From an uncultured Pseudomonadota bacterium (GTDB taxonomy: Bacteria; Pseudomonadota; Gammaproteobacteria; Steroidobacterales; Steroidobacteraceae): a stretch of 64,000 nt of DNA. This document shows, piece by piece, positions 44,438 to 53,088 of this stretch; within the stretch, counting starts at the first letter, position 1; every line of letters starts with the position of its first letter. Under the pieces are notes generated by a model that was given only the letters and a program-made list of their open reading frames with translations, was not told the DNA's origin and searched no databases. The stretch spans positions 62,001 through 126,000 of the forward strand of contig CAIRLC010000011.1 of NCBI GenBank assembly GCA_903879335.1, read 5' to 3'. A program made the translations under genes and the position numbers.

Positions 44438-46611
44438 AGCACGCTGGATTATTATTAATGCTCGCACTCCTGAGTGCGTTCATCACGATGAATTCCGCAA
44501 TGTCGGCGCCGGCCGATAACTGGTCGACCAGTGGCGGTGATGCGGGCAAGTCGCACCATTCACACCTCACACAACTGAACGCGGCGAATGTTGATCGCCT
44601 CGGCGTTGCTTGGGTTGCGAATCTTGGTACCAATCGGGTCTTAGAGGCGACGCCGATCGTTGTCGATGGTGTGCTCTATACGAGCGGAGTAGCCGGTCGA
44701 GCTTACGCCTTTGATGCCGCCAGTGGGCGACGTCTATGGGAATTCGATCCGCCGGTGGACATGCAGGTCAATCGGGCGGCGTGTTGCGACATGGCCAATC
44801 GGGGCGTCGCAGTCGCCAACGGACGCGTGTTCGTGTCCGCGCTCGATGGATGGCTTTATGCGCTCAATGCTCGAACCGGAAAAGTGCTTTGGAAGGCGGA
44901 TGCGGTGACCGACCGCCATCGAGGCTATACCTCGACCGGTGCGCCGGAAGTCGCTGGCGACGTGGTCGTGATCGGCAACGGCGGCGCGGAATACGACACG
45001 CGCGGTTACGTCAGCGCCTATGGCGTTAAAGATGGCCTGCTCAAATGGCGTTTCTGGATTGTTCCCCGCGACCCAAAGCTAGGGCCACAAGATCACCCGG
45101 ATCTCGAACCCGCTGTCGCCACGTGGGATCCAGACAGTCGGTGGGACATCGGCGGCGGCGGTACGCCTTGGGATGCAATCAACTACGACCCAGAAACCGG
45201 CCTCGTCTTGGTTGGCACCGGCAATGGCGGCCCCTATCACACGTCGAAACGTTCCCCGAAAGGTGGCGCTCAACTCTATCTCGGTAGTCTGATTGCGCTG
45301 GATCCCCGGACAGGCCGCCTCAAATGGTACGTCCAACAAACGCCAGGGGATATGTGGGACTTCACCTCCACCCAACCGATGATCTTGACGCACCTAGACG
45401 TCGACGGTGTCAACCGACCCGTGATCCTACACGCGCCGAAAAACGGCTTTCTTTACGTCATTGATCGTCGAGATGGAACGCTATTACGTGCCAATCCGAT
45501 TGTGCGCACGAACTGGGCCTCTTCGGTGGACCTGAAGACTGGCAAACCCGCACTCGATCCCGAGGCATCAGATTACGGCACGTCGCCCAAGATCATCTTT
45601 CCAGCCACGCCAGGCGCTCGGAATTGGCATCCCGCATCCTATGACGCAGCGACAGGCCTGTATGTCGCACCAGTCCTCGATATGGGCAATCTGATGTTTA
45701 CCACCCCAGGTCAAAAGCCTCGGGTCGCAAAAGCCCTGAATAATGACGCAGCGCTCATTTTTTCACCGGACCTTGAAGCGGCACTGCCCACGCTGCCGCC
45801 GCCAATGCAGGCCGCCATCAAGGCGCTACCTGCCTTCGAGGAAGTCAAACGGCTGCCCTACAGCTCAGAATTGCGAGCCATTGATCCACTGACCGGCAAA
45901 ACACGATGGGCGAGCCCACTCGCCGGTTGGCAAGATCGAGGTGGCGTATTGAGCACCGATGGCGGGTTGGTTTTTGAAGGCAGTGTTGACGGCACGCTGA
46001 GAATTCACGACTTGCACTCTGGACGCCTCCTCCGGTCAATCAATATCGGCACGTCCATACTGGCGGCCCCGATGACCTATCGCGTTAAAGGTGAGCAATA
46101 CGTGGCGGTCATGGCCGGTTGGGGTGGCGGCGGCTTCCCATTTGTTCCGAGCTATGCGGCCGCGTACCGCTACGGCAATGCGAACCGCCTATTGGTGTTT
46201 AAGTTGGATGGCGGCCCGGTCAAGATTCCACCCGAACTGCCACCGCTTGAAGTGGCACCCGAGCCCCCCGCACAGGCGGCTGGCGTGACGAATGACACCA
46301 TCGCTAAAGGCCGCGGTCTATTTTTCAGTAGCTGCATCCTGTGCCATTCGAACCAACACCGCTCCATCACGCCGGATTTGAGACGCATGCCGCTCGGCAT
46401 TCATGCCGCCTTCAATGACATCGTCATGCGCGGCGCATTGCTGCCAAACGGAATGCCGCGTTGGGATGACGTCCTCTCCCAGTCCGATGCGGACGCGATC
46501 CACGCCTATTTAATCGACCTGCAGTCCATCACTCGCCGGGATGAGTTGGCGAAACAAAAGGCCGGTGTGGCGCTTGATGCTCCCAGCCTGGCGATTTTGT
46601 CGAACTACTGA
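44434..46611 (+). CDS. PQQ-dependent alcohol dehydrogenase with cytochrome c domain
   Basis: This 725-aa quinohaemoprotein has a signal peptide (LLLMLALLSAFITMNSAMS), eight-bladed PQQ-propeller repeats (VDRLGVAWVANLG, AFDAASGRRLWEFD, YALNARTGKVLWKAD), the vicinal disulfide C117-C118 (NRAACCDM), a PGDMWDFTSTQP active-site strand, and a C-terminal cytochrome domain with CILCH near residue 635. It oxidises alcohols in the periplasm and feeds electrons through its own haem. In this cluster it could oxidise the gamma-alcohol of lignin dimers; similar quinohaemoproteins are reported to take part in dehydrodiconiferyl alcohol oxidation in sphingomonads. Confidence 0.92.
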   Translation: MKHAGLLLMLALLSAFITMNSAMSAPADNWSTSGGDAGKSHHSHLTQLNAANVDRLGVAWVANLGTNRVLEATPIVVDGVLYTSGVAGRAYAFDAASGRRLWEFDPPVDMQVNRAACCDMANRGVAVANGRVFVSALDGWLYALNARTGKVLWKADAVTDRHRGYTSTGAPEVAGDVVVIGNGGAEYDTRGYVSAYGVKDGLLKWRFWIVPRDPKLGPQDHPDLEPAVATWDPDSRWDIGGGGTPWDAINYDPETGLVLVGTGNGGPYHTSKRSPKGGAQLYLGSLIALDPRTGRLKWYVQQTPGDMWDFTSTQPMILTHLDVDGVNRPVILHAPKNGFLYVIDRRDGTLLRANPIVRTNWASSVDLKTGKPALDPEASDYGTSPKIIFPATPGARNWHPASYDAATGLYVAPVLDMGNLMFTTPGQKPRVAKALNNDAALIFSPDLEAALPTLPPPMQAAIKALPAFEEVKRLPYSSELRAIDPLTGKTRWASPLAGWQDRGGVLSTDGGLVFEGSVDGTLRIHDLHSGRLLRSINIGTSILAAPMTYRVKGEQYVAVMAGWGGGGFPFVPSYAAAYRYGNANRLLVFKLDGGPVKIPPELPPLEVAPEPPAQAAGVTNDTIAKGRGLFFSSCILCHSNQHRSITPDLRRMPLGIHAAFNDIVMRGALLPNGMPRWDDVLSQSDADAIHAYLIDLQSITRRDELAKQKAGVALDAPSLAILSNY

Positions 46612-46690
46612 CCGAATCGGAACTGAGGCCTAGAGTCATAGACACTGAGATGCGCGGCCGAAAACCTTTGTGCCTATGCGTACATGGGCA

Positions 46691-46717
46691 TTCATGAGTT
46701 CGCTCATGGATAATTTT
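46691..46717 (+). terminator. UUCG-loop hairpin after the PQQ dehydrogenase
   Basis: TTCATGAG and CTCATGGA pair (6 perfect bp plus a G-U and an A-T) around TTCG, followed by TAATTTT. It is 80 nt after the stop, so a weak terminator. The rest of the gap 46612-46944 has no gene. Confidence 0.5.
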
Positions 46718-46944
46718 CGGAAATTCCGCCGTGTTAAAACGTGCATATCGTTCCGATTAACGTCTAGCGACCGGCGGTGCGTTGCCGGGTCGCGCCGTCT
46801 CGACGGCGTGGCTCGGCAAACAACCATCGCGGATGAGCGGACGTAGTCCGGATCAACCCACCAAGACGTCAAACACGCCACGTATAGATTGATTGCATTG
46901 TCCCACCGAACACTGTGTCTTCCACGACATTGATGGAGAGCCCG

Positions 46945-47649
46945 ATGACCGATATCTCAACCCTCACCGCCCGCCTGGATAAACTCGAGCACGAGCTCGC
47001 TATTCAGCAGGATATTCACCAGATCCGCCGCATCCAGTATGCCTACGGCTATTTCATTGATAAGTCGCAGTACAACGAGGTTGTTGATCTGTTCGCCGAT
47101 GACGGTGATGTATGGTTTCTCGGCGGAATTTATAAAGGCAAAGCCGGCGTTCGGCGCCTATATATTGAGCGTTTCCAGACGATGTTCACGCAAGGCCATA
47201 ACGGCCCGCGATACGGCTGGCTGCTTGACCATCCGCAGTTGCAAATGATCATTGACGTCGCCCCGGACCGGAACTCGGCCCAAGTCCGTGGTCGTTCAAT
47301 GATGCAGGCTGGCTTACACGACTCGGCTCAAGGCAACCCGCGGGCTTGGTGGGAAGGCGGCATCTATGAGAACGACTACGTCCGAGTCAACGGCGTCTGG
47401 AAGATTAAAGCGCTTCGCTACTTTCCATTCTGGCACGGCACCTTCGATGAGGGCTGGCAGAAGACCAAAATCGACTTCATTCCGATGGCCAGCGTGTGCT
47501 TCCCGACCGATCCATTGGGTCCTGACGAACTCATCACGCCGGCGCCTCGCCTGTGGCCTGCCACGGATACGGTGCCCTACCACTACGTCCATCCGGTCAC
47601 GTGCGCCCCAATCGTGATTGACAATAGCCGAGCCCGTGAAGGTTTCTGA
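46945..47649 (+). CDS. NTF2/SnoaL-fold protein, diarylpropane-lyase-like
   Basis: This 234-aa protein starts with a coiled-coil-like helix (LTARLDKLEHELAIQQDIHQI), then the SnoaL_4 pattern: RRIQYAYGYFIDKSQYNEVVDLFADDGDVWF, a GVRRLYIERF helix and an ENDYVRVNGVWKIKALRYFPFW strand pair. The fold is cofactor-free and serves lyases and hydratases. LdpA, the sphingomonad enzyme that deformylates diarylpropane lignin dimers to lignostilbene, belongs to this superfamily, and stilbene-cleaving oxygenases are encoded nearby, so a similar role is my inference. GGAGAG precedes ATG 46945. Confidence 0.72.
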   Translation: MTDISTLTARLDKLEHELAIQQDIHQIRRIQYAYGYFIDKSQYNEVVDLFADDGDVWFLGGIYKGKAGVRRLYIERFQTMFTQGHNGPRYGWLLDHPQLQMIIDVAPDRNSAQVRGRSMMQAGLHDSAQGNPRAWWEGGIYENDYVRVNGVWKIKALRYFPFWHGTFDEGWQKTKIDFIPMASVCFPTDPLGPDELITPAPRLWPATDTVPYHYVHPVTCAPIVIDNSRAREGF

Positions 47650-47770
47650 TAGGCTCTAATCCCCCTGCCTTGACGCGCGCGCGGCTCATGACCTGAGCCG
47701 CACGCGGGCTCGGCCGCGATGAACGCTGCAACGCAGCCATCGCTATCAAGTTCTTGAATTGGGGTCACGG

Positions 47771-48619
47771 ATGTCTACACCAATCACAGAAGTCAACACG
47801 ACGATCGACTATCTCATTCCCACCTCGCTCATTAACCGTCGATTTTGGGCGCCAGGAAAGGAATACAACACCGGCGTCTATTCCTCGTATCCCGTGACCG
47901 TGCGAAATGCACGTTTGGCCGGCCCATTCACGCTCGATACACACGGGTTCTGCCTGACCCACCACCATTCACAAATCACGGATTGGGGTAACAATTTCGG
48001 CCCAAAGTCGCCGTATGCGACCGAAGTCAGCGAAGCGGCAAAGAAGATTTGTGGCGCAGACTATGTCGTCCCGATGGGCGGCATGATCCGATCAACCGGC
48101 GTGACGGGCGAAGGCGTGCAGCCACCCGCGGCGGAGGCGCACGTCGACTTCACCCAGAGCTGCGCTGAGCGCATCGCGAACGCCATCTATCGCCGAGCGA
48201 ACCCGGAAGGCCCGGGCTATCACCGATTCATTGCTTTTAGTCTCTGGCGGTCGTTGTTGCCGCCACCACAGAATATGCCACTCGCCTTCTGCGAGGCGGG
48301 CTCCGTCCGCGACGACGAAGGCACACCCAATACGAAGGTGGACGTCGACGAAATCCCGACGGGGGATGCACTGTTTGCGCCTATTGAGGGTGAAGGGAAC
48401 ATGGCCGCAGCGACGATTTTCCATTTTTCGGAAAATCATCGGTGGTGGTATTTTCCCGACATGACCATTGACGAAGTCGTGTTCATCAAGTTTTATGACT
48501 CGGATCGCAGCCGTGCGTGGCGTTGTCCACACACCGCTTTTCGCGACACGAGCCGCCCAGACGCCGTGGAGCGCATGTCCATGGAATTCCGTGCCATAGC
48601 GTACTTCTCGAATGTCTGA
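47771..48619 (+). CDS. CmcJ/NvfI-family putative Fe(II)/2-oxoglutarate oxygenase
   Basis: This 282-aa protein resembles CmcJ/NvfI-type enzymes of natural-product pathways. H124-x-D126 (AEAHVDFT) and distal H254 (RCPHTAF) give a facial triad as in Fe(II)/2-oxoglutarate oxygenases; LWRSLLPPPQNMPLAFCEAGSV and HRWWYFPDMTIDEVVFIKFYDSD are family blocks shared with the gene at 51638. It overlaps the following DUF3237 gene by 8 nt, so the two are coupled. Role could be hydroxylation, desaturation or O-demethylation of a lignin-derived ring; this is inference. Confidence 0.78.
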   Translation: MSTPITEVNTTIDYLIPTSLINRRFWAPGKEYNTGVYSSYPVTVRNARLAGPFTLDTHGFCLTHHHSQITDWGNNFGPKSPYATEVSEAAKKICGADYVVPMGGMIRSTGVTGEGVQPPAAEAHVDFTQSCAERIANAIYRRANPEGPGYHRFIAFSLWRSLLPPPQNMPLAFCEAGSVRDDEGTPNTKVDVDEIPTGDALFAPIEGEGNMAAATIFHFSENHRWWYFPDMTIDEVVFIKFYDSDRSRAWRCPHTAFRDTSRPDAVERMSMEFRAIAYFSNV

Positions 48620-49115
48620 TCAATACTCGACGCTTGAATTGCCTCGCCTAGAATTCGTGTTTGAAGTGCGACTGCAGTTCACGCGAGTGATGGCGGTACC
48701 CAACGTCCCGAATGGCGGATTCCGTTCGGCCGTGCTGCTGGACGGCGGCACCTTCGAAGGTCCGCACCTGCGAGGTCGGGCCATTCCGAATAGTGGCGGT
48801 GACTACGCGCATTTTCGTGCCGATGACACAGCCGTATTTGATGCGCGCTATCTCTTAGAAGTCGACGATGGATCGATCATCTATATGCAGAATAAGGGCT
48901 TCTTGTGGGGTCGGAAGCCAGATTCGATGCAGCGGTTGCGTGCGTGGGCGTTTCAGGGAGGGCCGCCCGTCGCCCATGAGGACTACTATCTGCGTGCGCA
49001 GCCTACGTTTGAGACTTCAGTCGGACCACACGATTGGTTGACGCGGCATGTTTTTATCGGCGTCGGCGAGCGCAAACCCGATGGTAATGTCGTTCGCTAC
49101 TATAAGCTGGCGTAA
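48612..49115 (+). CDS. DUF3237 family protein
   Basis: This 167-aa DUF3237 protein has the barrel-like pattern LEFVFEVRLQFTR, LLDGGTFEGPHLRGRAIPNSGGDY, YLLEVDDGSIIYMQNKGFLWG and YYLRAQPTFETSVGPHDWLTRHVFIGVG. As I recall, the sphingomonad PhcF and PhcG decarboxylases, which turn carboxylated phenylcoumaran dimers into stilbenes, carry this domain, so decarboxylase activity is a plausible inference. It is the second gene of a pair with a CmcJ-like oxygenase and only distantly similar to the second DUF3237 protein at 57506. Confidence 0.83.
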   Translation: MSDQYSTLELPRLEFVFEVRLQFTRVMAVPNVPNGGFRSAVLLDGGTFEGPHLRGRAIPNSGGDYAHFRADDTAVFDARYLLEVDDGSIIYMQNKGFLWGRKPDSMQRLRAWAFQGGPPVAHEDYYLRAQPTFETSVGPHDWLTRHVFIGVGERKPDGNVVRYYKLA

Positions 49116-49178
49116 CGCCAACCGATCGCCGATCGGCTGGCGTTAGCCAAAACGATAAGCCGTTTTTTATAACGGCTT
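49114..49178. terminator. Two hairpins between convergent genes
   Basis: AACGCCA and TGGCGTT plus an inner CCGATC/GATCGG stem (49114-49144, one mismatch) follow the DUF3237 stop at once. AAGCCGTT/AACGGCTT (49157-49178) with a TTTTAT loop overlaps the end of the NmrA gene. Together they look like a bidirectional termination zone. Confidence 0.55.
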
Positions 49179-50093
49179 CACCGCGCGTAAGAGATCGCGA
49201 TTGGCCTCAATCATTGCTCTCACAGACCGCGCGGGGCGACCGGTGAGTTTTTCGACATCGCCGGTGCAAATATCCAAATGCCCCCCTCGGATGGCTTGCT
49301 CGAAGCTCACCATGTCTTCGCTATTCCAAGGAATACCCGCGACACTCAAGTCATCCACGGGTTTGCGCGGAATCCCCATCGCATCAAAATGTGCATACAT
49401 GCCATCGTCGGTGGTCTCCTCCAACTGCACGGGATGGCCGCTGACTTCGCTCAACATCTCGGCGACTTCGGCAAAGTTTTCGCGATTGGGCCCAGTGATT
49501 TCGTAGACCTGGTTTTCATGTCCAGGTGTGGTTAACACCGCAACCGCGGAATCGACGCAGTCTTCGCGCCACACCATAGCTTCGCGGCCTCCAGCGGTGC
49601 TGGTCAGCCATCGGCCAGAGGCAATAAAGCCTGGCCCCGCATTCAAGATCATGGCATCCGCGTAGTGAGCGTCACGCAGGAAAGTGTAGTCCAGGCCGGT
49701 TTCCTGAATGATGCGTTCCGTTTCCCGATGATCCTCGGTCACGATGGCCGGGTTCTCAGGGCTCACGTTCAAGAAGCTCGTATAGACGATGTGCCGAACC
49801 CCCGAGCGCACCGCGGCGTGAATGGCCGCCTCATGTTGACGAATTCGCGCACCAACGCGAGTACCTGAAATCAGTAGCAGCTTGTCTGCCCCGTCGAAGG
49901 CGTACTTCAAGGACTCAGGGTGGTCGAAATTCCCCGCGCGAACTGCGCAACCGACATGCGCACGATCAGCCAATTTAGCCGGCGTGCGCGTGACCAGGAT
50001 CAAATGCTTCGCATAGCCTTGGGCAATGAGCCGGTCCGTCGCCAACTGTCCGTAGTGCCCTGAGGCTCCGGTAATCGCGATTGTCGGCAACAT
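49167..50093 (-). CDS. NmrA-like NAD(P)-binding protein (QorB-type)
   Basis: This 308-aa protein is an atypical SDR with the cofactor loop ITGASGHYGQLATDRLIAQG, VTRTPAKLADRAHVG and AFDGADKLLLISG, as in NmrA/QorB quinone oxidoreductases. A later segment (FLRDAHYADAMI, EITGPNRENFAEVAEMLSEVSG) is also typical. It lies 4 nt after the stilbene-oxygenase-like gene in the same operon, and could reduce a quinone or an aldehyde made in the pathway. No catalytic Tyr-Lys pair of classical SDRs is evident. Confidence 0.85.
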   Translation of the reverse strand: MLPTIAITGASGHYGQLATDRLIAQGYAKHLILVTRTPAKLADRAHVGCAVRAGNFDHPESLKYAFDGADKLLLISGTRVGARIRQHEAAIHAAVRSGVRHIVYTSFLNVSPENPAIVTEDHRETERIIQETGLDYTFLRDAHYADAMILNAGPGFIASGRWLTSTAGGREAMVWREDCVDSAVAVLTTPGHENQVYEITGPNRENFAEVAEMLSEVSGHPVQLEETTDDGMYAHFDAMGIPRKPVDDLSVAGIPWNSEDMVSFEQAIRGGHLDICTGDVEKLTGRPARSVRAMIEANRDLLRAVKPL

Positions 50094-50097
50094 GACC

Positions 50098-51567
50098 TTA
50101 CACCGCCCCGGCTAGGTCTGTGGCGGCAACCCACCAGCCATGCACCTGAGGTCGCAAGCGATGCGGCACCGTGATTTTCGCAACCGGGCCCGCGCCTAGA
50201 TTGCCCGCATCGATGATCCACAGCGCGTGATGGAAATCATGAGGTCCAATCTGATGGTCAACGACGGTCAACAGCCACCCCTCATGGCTCGGGTCCGAGG
50301 CCGGCACATGCACGGGTTCATTGAAGCAATGGGCCGGCGGCAGGCCCAAGGCTTGCGGCGGCTTGCCGGTGTGATCGAGACGCAGAAGCAAATTAAACAT
50401 CGCGCCGACGGGACCGCCAGCAACCGGAGGCCCCTTCATCTGCGGATTCATCGTCAACATCCAACCGTGATCATAGGGTCGTCCTTGCTTGTTCGCAGGA
50501 ATGACTGGGAAGTCGCCCGGGGGACCGATGACCTGAGCGGTAACGGCAGTGCTGCCATCCTTGAGGTCCACCGTCCATCGCTCTAAGCGGCCTCCCGCTT
50601 GGTCAGGGGGCAGATTGAGCCCCGATGCCCGCTGAATAAACGGAAACGCATTGACGCTCGAGAGGCACTGATCAAAATGAATCCGGCCCTCGTTATCTTC
50701 GAAGGCATTCATCATGTGATAGCACGAGACGCCTTTAGGACCTTTAAACCAGCGCATCTCGGAGACGTCGCCGTAGCGCGGCAGAATGCCGAGCCAGCTA
50801 TCGCGCTCCATCTCATGGACCCAATGATCGCCGCCGGCACGGAGTCGATCCGCATCCGATGTGGTTGGATAGATCGGGAAGAGCGCGTAATGCTCAGTAA
50901 TCGTGAAGTCATGCATCATCGCGCAGTACGGCGCGTCGAACCATTGCTCGCTGATGAGATCGCCGTCTTTGTTCGCGATGCAGTAGGCGACCTTCGTCGA
51001 GGCTAGACCATCCGCCTCGTAGCCGAAGAAAAACAGCTCCCCGCTGACTGGATCCACCCGGACATGTGCAGTCACCGTTTGCGACTTCAGTTTTCCGCCG
51101 AAGTCGTATCGGCCGCGAGTCTCTAAGGTGGTGGGGTCAACCTGATAAGGGCGACCGTCTTCCTTCGTCATGAGCAGACGGCCGGCATGCCAAACCGGGG
51201 TGGTATTTGCCACGGTACGGTCTACACCGGCCACTTCCGGCCGATCGGTATAGGGATTTCGATACTTGCCGAATAAGGCCCGCCCGGCGGCAGCCTCCGC
51301 GAGGTGCCGCTCCGTCGCGACGTATCGGATCGCAAAGCTGGCTTTGCCATCGTTGAGGCGAAACGCAGAGATCATTCCATCCCCGGAAAGCACCGCACCG
51401 CCGTCTTCAAGGTAGGGGGGATACACGGGATCTGGCGTGGCTCTAAAAAACGACCCCTGAACATCGTCCGGGATAGCGCCTTCCACGGCGAGTTCTTGGA
51501 ATTCGTATTCGTCGCCGATCGGTGTGTTGAGCCCGATGTAGTCCAAAGTGGTCGGAAAATGACCCAC
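50098..51567 (-). CDS. Carotenoid-oxygenase family, lignostilbene-dioxygenase-like enzyme (paralogue 1)
   Basis: This 489-aa protein is a carotenoid cleavage oxygenase. The four iron histidines are H168 (TAHVRVDP), H219 (MMHDFTIT), H284 (YHMMNAFE) and H476 (QVHGWWV). Compared with lignostilbene dioxygenases the phenol-binding Tyr and Lys are present (Y102, K135), but the Phe59 position is Leu60. It cleaves a C=C bond between an aryl group and its partner, for example in lignostilbene or isoeugenol, giving aldehydes. A TAAC-N4-GTTA operator lies 20 nt upstream of its ATG. It forms an operon with the NmrA-like gene. Confidence 0.88.
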   Translation of the reverse strand: MGHFPTTLDYIGLNTPIGDEYEFQELAVEGAIPDDVQGSFFRATPDPVYPPYLEDGGAVLSGDGMISAFRLNDGKASFAIRYVATERHLAEAAAGRALFGKYRNPYTDRPEVAGVDRTVANTTPVWHAGRLLMTKEDGRPYQVDPTTLETRGRYDFGGKLKSQTVTAHVRVDPVSGELFFFGYEADGLASTKVAYCIANKDGDLISEQWFDAPYCAMMHDFTITEHYALFPIYPTTSDADRLRAGGDHWVHEMERDSWLGILPRYGDVSEMRWFKGPKGVSCYHMMNAFEDNEGRIHFDQCLSSVNAFPFIQRASGLNLPPDQAGGRLERWTVDLKDGSTAVTAQVIGPPGDFPVIPANKQGRPYDHGWMLTMNPQMKGPPVAGGPVGAMFNLLLRLDHTGKPPQALGLPPAHCFNEPVHVPASDPSHEGWLLTVVDHQIGPHDFHHALWIIDAGNLGAGPVAKITVPHRLRPQVHGWWVAATDLAGAV

Positions 51568-51586
51568 GGTACCCCCCTGTTAACCT

Positions 51587-51599
51587 TAACTAATGTTAG
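51587..51599. promoter_or_regulatory. Operator-like TAAC-N4-GTTA site
   Basis: TAACTAATGTTAG has arms TAAC and GTTA as in the 43522 palindrome. It lies in the 70-nt gap between the CmcJ-like gene's stop and the oxygenase start, suggesting a separate promoter for the oxygenase gene. Confidence 0.5.
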
Positions 51600-51637
51600 A
51601 ACAATAGGCGGGATGTCGGGTCGTTTGCAAGCCTCCT

Positions 51638-52435
51638 CTAGGCAAACCAAAGGGCGAGCGCTCGCATCTCCAGACTGCTCCGAGGAGCCACATTCGGCCC
51701 ACAGCGATGATCATCAAATGCAACGTGCGGCACGCACCGGGCACCGCTAAGGTCGCTATCGTTGGTCTTAAAGACAATAACCTCCGTGGGGTTCATATCC
51801 GGATACCAATGCCAGCGATGGTTTAGGTTGTGAGCAACCACTAAACCTTCGAACGACCATTCCGGTTGGCCGGGCGCATCAAAAATCGCATCAGCCGCGA
51901 TGAGGTCGTCCTCGGAGACGCTGCGGGCGTCACAAAGCGCTAGGGGCACATCCTGAGGGGGCGGAGAAATCACTCGCCAAACGTTGTAATGCGCGTAACG
52001 CCGAAGTTTGGAATTTGGCGGTGCAGCCCGTTGCGCGAATTCCTGCGCGGTACGGGAACTGATATCGACATGTGCAAAACGAGCCGGCCGTGAATTATTG
52101 AGTTGCCCCGACAATTCAGATTTCTCGCTGAAGCGTAAGATGCCCGGACTGCTGACAACGACTTGATCAGCACCACTGACCTGGCCAATCAATTTGATAA
52201 TTTCGTCGCGATGCCGGGTATTTACCTGCGTCGCGTCGGTGAAATCTTGCACGCCGCTGTGATGATTGAGGAGCACGAAGCCTTCGCGGTCGAGGCTCGT
52301 CTGCAGGCCACGGGCTGAATGGATGTCCATTTCCGTGGGCGCCATGTGCAGCAGATCGCGATCATGTTGATTGGCGTAATAGCGCGGCCTCGCCACGTCG
52401 CGACCGCTGTAAGCAATGATCCCTCGCGTATCCAT
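51638..52435 (-). CDS. CmcJ/NvfI-family putative Fe(II)/2-oxoglutarate oxygenase (second copy)
   Basis: This 265-aa paralogue of the gene at 47771 keeps the facial triad H122-x-D124 (ARFAHVDISS) and H237 (RCVPHVAFDD), and the NVWRVISPPPQDVPLALCDARSV and HRWHWYPDMNPTEVIVFKTNDSD blocks. ATG 52435 follows an AAGGGGGGG site. It is preceded 28 nt upstream by a MarR gene on the same strand and followed by the oxygenase operon, so a MarR-CmcJ-oxygenase-NmrA order. The function is unproven. Confidence 0.78.
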   Translation of the reverse strand: MDTRGIIAYSGRDVARPRYYANQHDRDLLHMAPTEMDIHSARGLQTSLDREGFVLLNHHSGVQDFTDATQVNTRHRDEIIKLIGQVSGADQVVVSSPGILRFSEKSELSGQLNNSRPARFAHVDISSRTAQEFAQRAAPPNSKLRRYAHYNVWRVISPPPQDVPLALCDARSVSEDDLIAADAIFDAPGQPEWSFEGLVVAHNLNHRWHWYPDMNPTEVIVFKTNDSDLSGARCVPHVAFDDHRCGPNVAPRSSLEMRALALWFA

Positions 52436-52463
52436 CCACCCCCCCTTTACGCTCACAAGGCAC

Positions 52464-52886
52464 TTAGGGCGCCGAGTCACCCCATAACGCCATCAGGATC
52501 GGTAAAACGTGCGCCCGCAGTGATGCCGGCACCTGATTCAGCAACGCCATCTCGTAGTCGTCAACCCGTTGGCGCGCCTGCGTCAGGATGGATTGTCCAT
52601 TCGGCGTTAATTGGAGAGCCCGTGAACGTCCATCGATTTGCTGGCGTTCGATCAAGCCCTGTTTTTCCAGTCGCGCGATGAACGGGACCATGTTGGCACG
52701 CTGAATATCCAAAATTCGACCCGCCTGACTCTGACTGACCCCGGGCTGCGCATCGATGAGCATCAGCAAGGCAACATCTGCATGGCGTAAATGCAACGGC
52801 TCTAAGCGCTCATTGAGCTTCGCGAGTGCCGCCGCAGAGGCGCGCCGAAGTACGTAGCCGGGATATCGAGCAAGTGGGTCCTGCAT
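52464..52886 (-). CDS. MarR-family transcriptional regulator
   Basis: This 140-aa protein has a MarR helix-turn-helix (HADVALLMLIDAQPGVSQSQAGRILDIQRANMVPFIARLEKQGLIER) and wing DGRSRALQLTPNG. It heads a minus-strand gene set including the second CmcJ-like enzyme and faces the hydratase-lyase gene divergently across 202 nt. Repeats in that gap (52934-52966) are candidate operators. It is distinct from the MarR proteins at 40835 and 55485. Confidence 0.87.
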   Translation of the reverse strand: MQDPLARYPGYVLRRASAAALAKLNERLEPLHLRHADVALLMLIDAQPGVSQSQAGRILDIQRANMVPFIARLEKQGLIERQQIDGRSRALQLTPNGQSILTQARQRVDDYEMALLNQVPASLRAHVLPILMALWGDSAP

Positions 52887-52933
52887 GGAGGGTCGATCCG
52901 AGTTGCCGAACCAAGGAAAATCCGTCTAGACTG

Positions 52934-52966
52934 TTATATCTTATATCATTCATCATCACTTGAATG
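52934..52966. promoter_or_regulatory. Repeat-rich divergent promoter region
   Basis: TTATATC is directly repeated at 52934-52940 and 52941-52947, and CATTCA (52947-52952) is inverted at 52961-52966 as TGAATG with an 8-nt spacer. The site lies 48-80 nt upstream of the MarR start and 122 nt or more upstream of the hydratase-lyase start. It does not match the AACAATTGTT core, so this MarR may use another operator. Confidence 0.45.
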
Positions 52967-53088
52967 GTATGCCACTTGAACGGGGGTTCGAGCAAGCCGC
53001 CTAGGCCGACTACGGTATAGGGAGCCCAGTAAAACGGGGCAATGTCGCTTGCTGGGGCCCACGCACCGACTCATCAACGGAGATTGCC

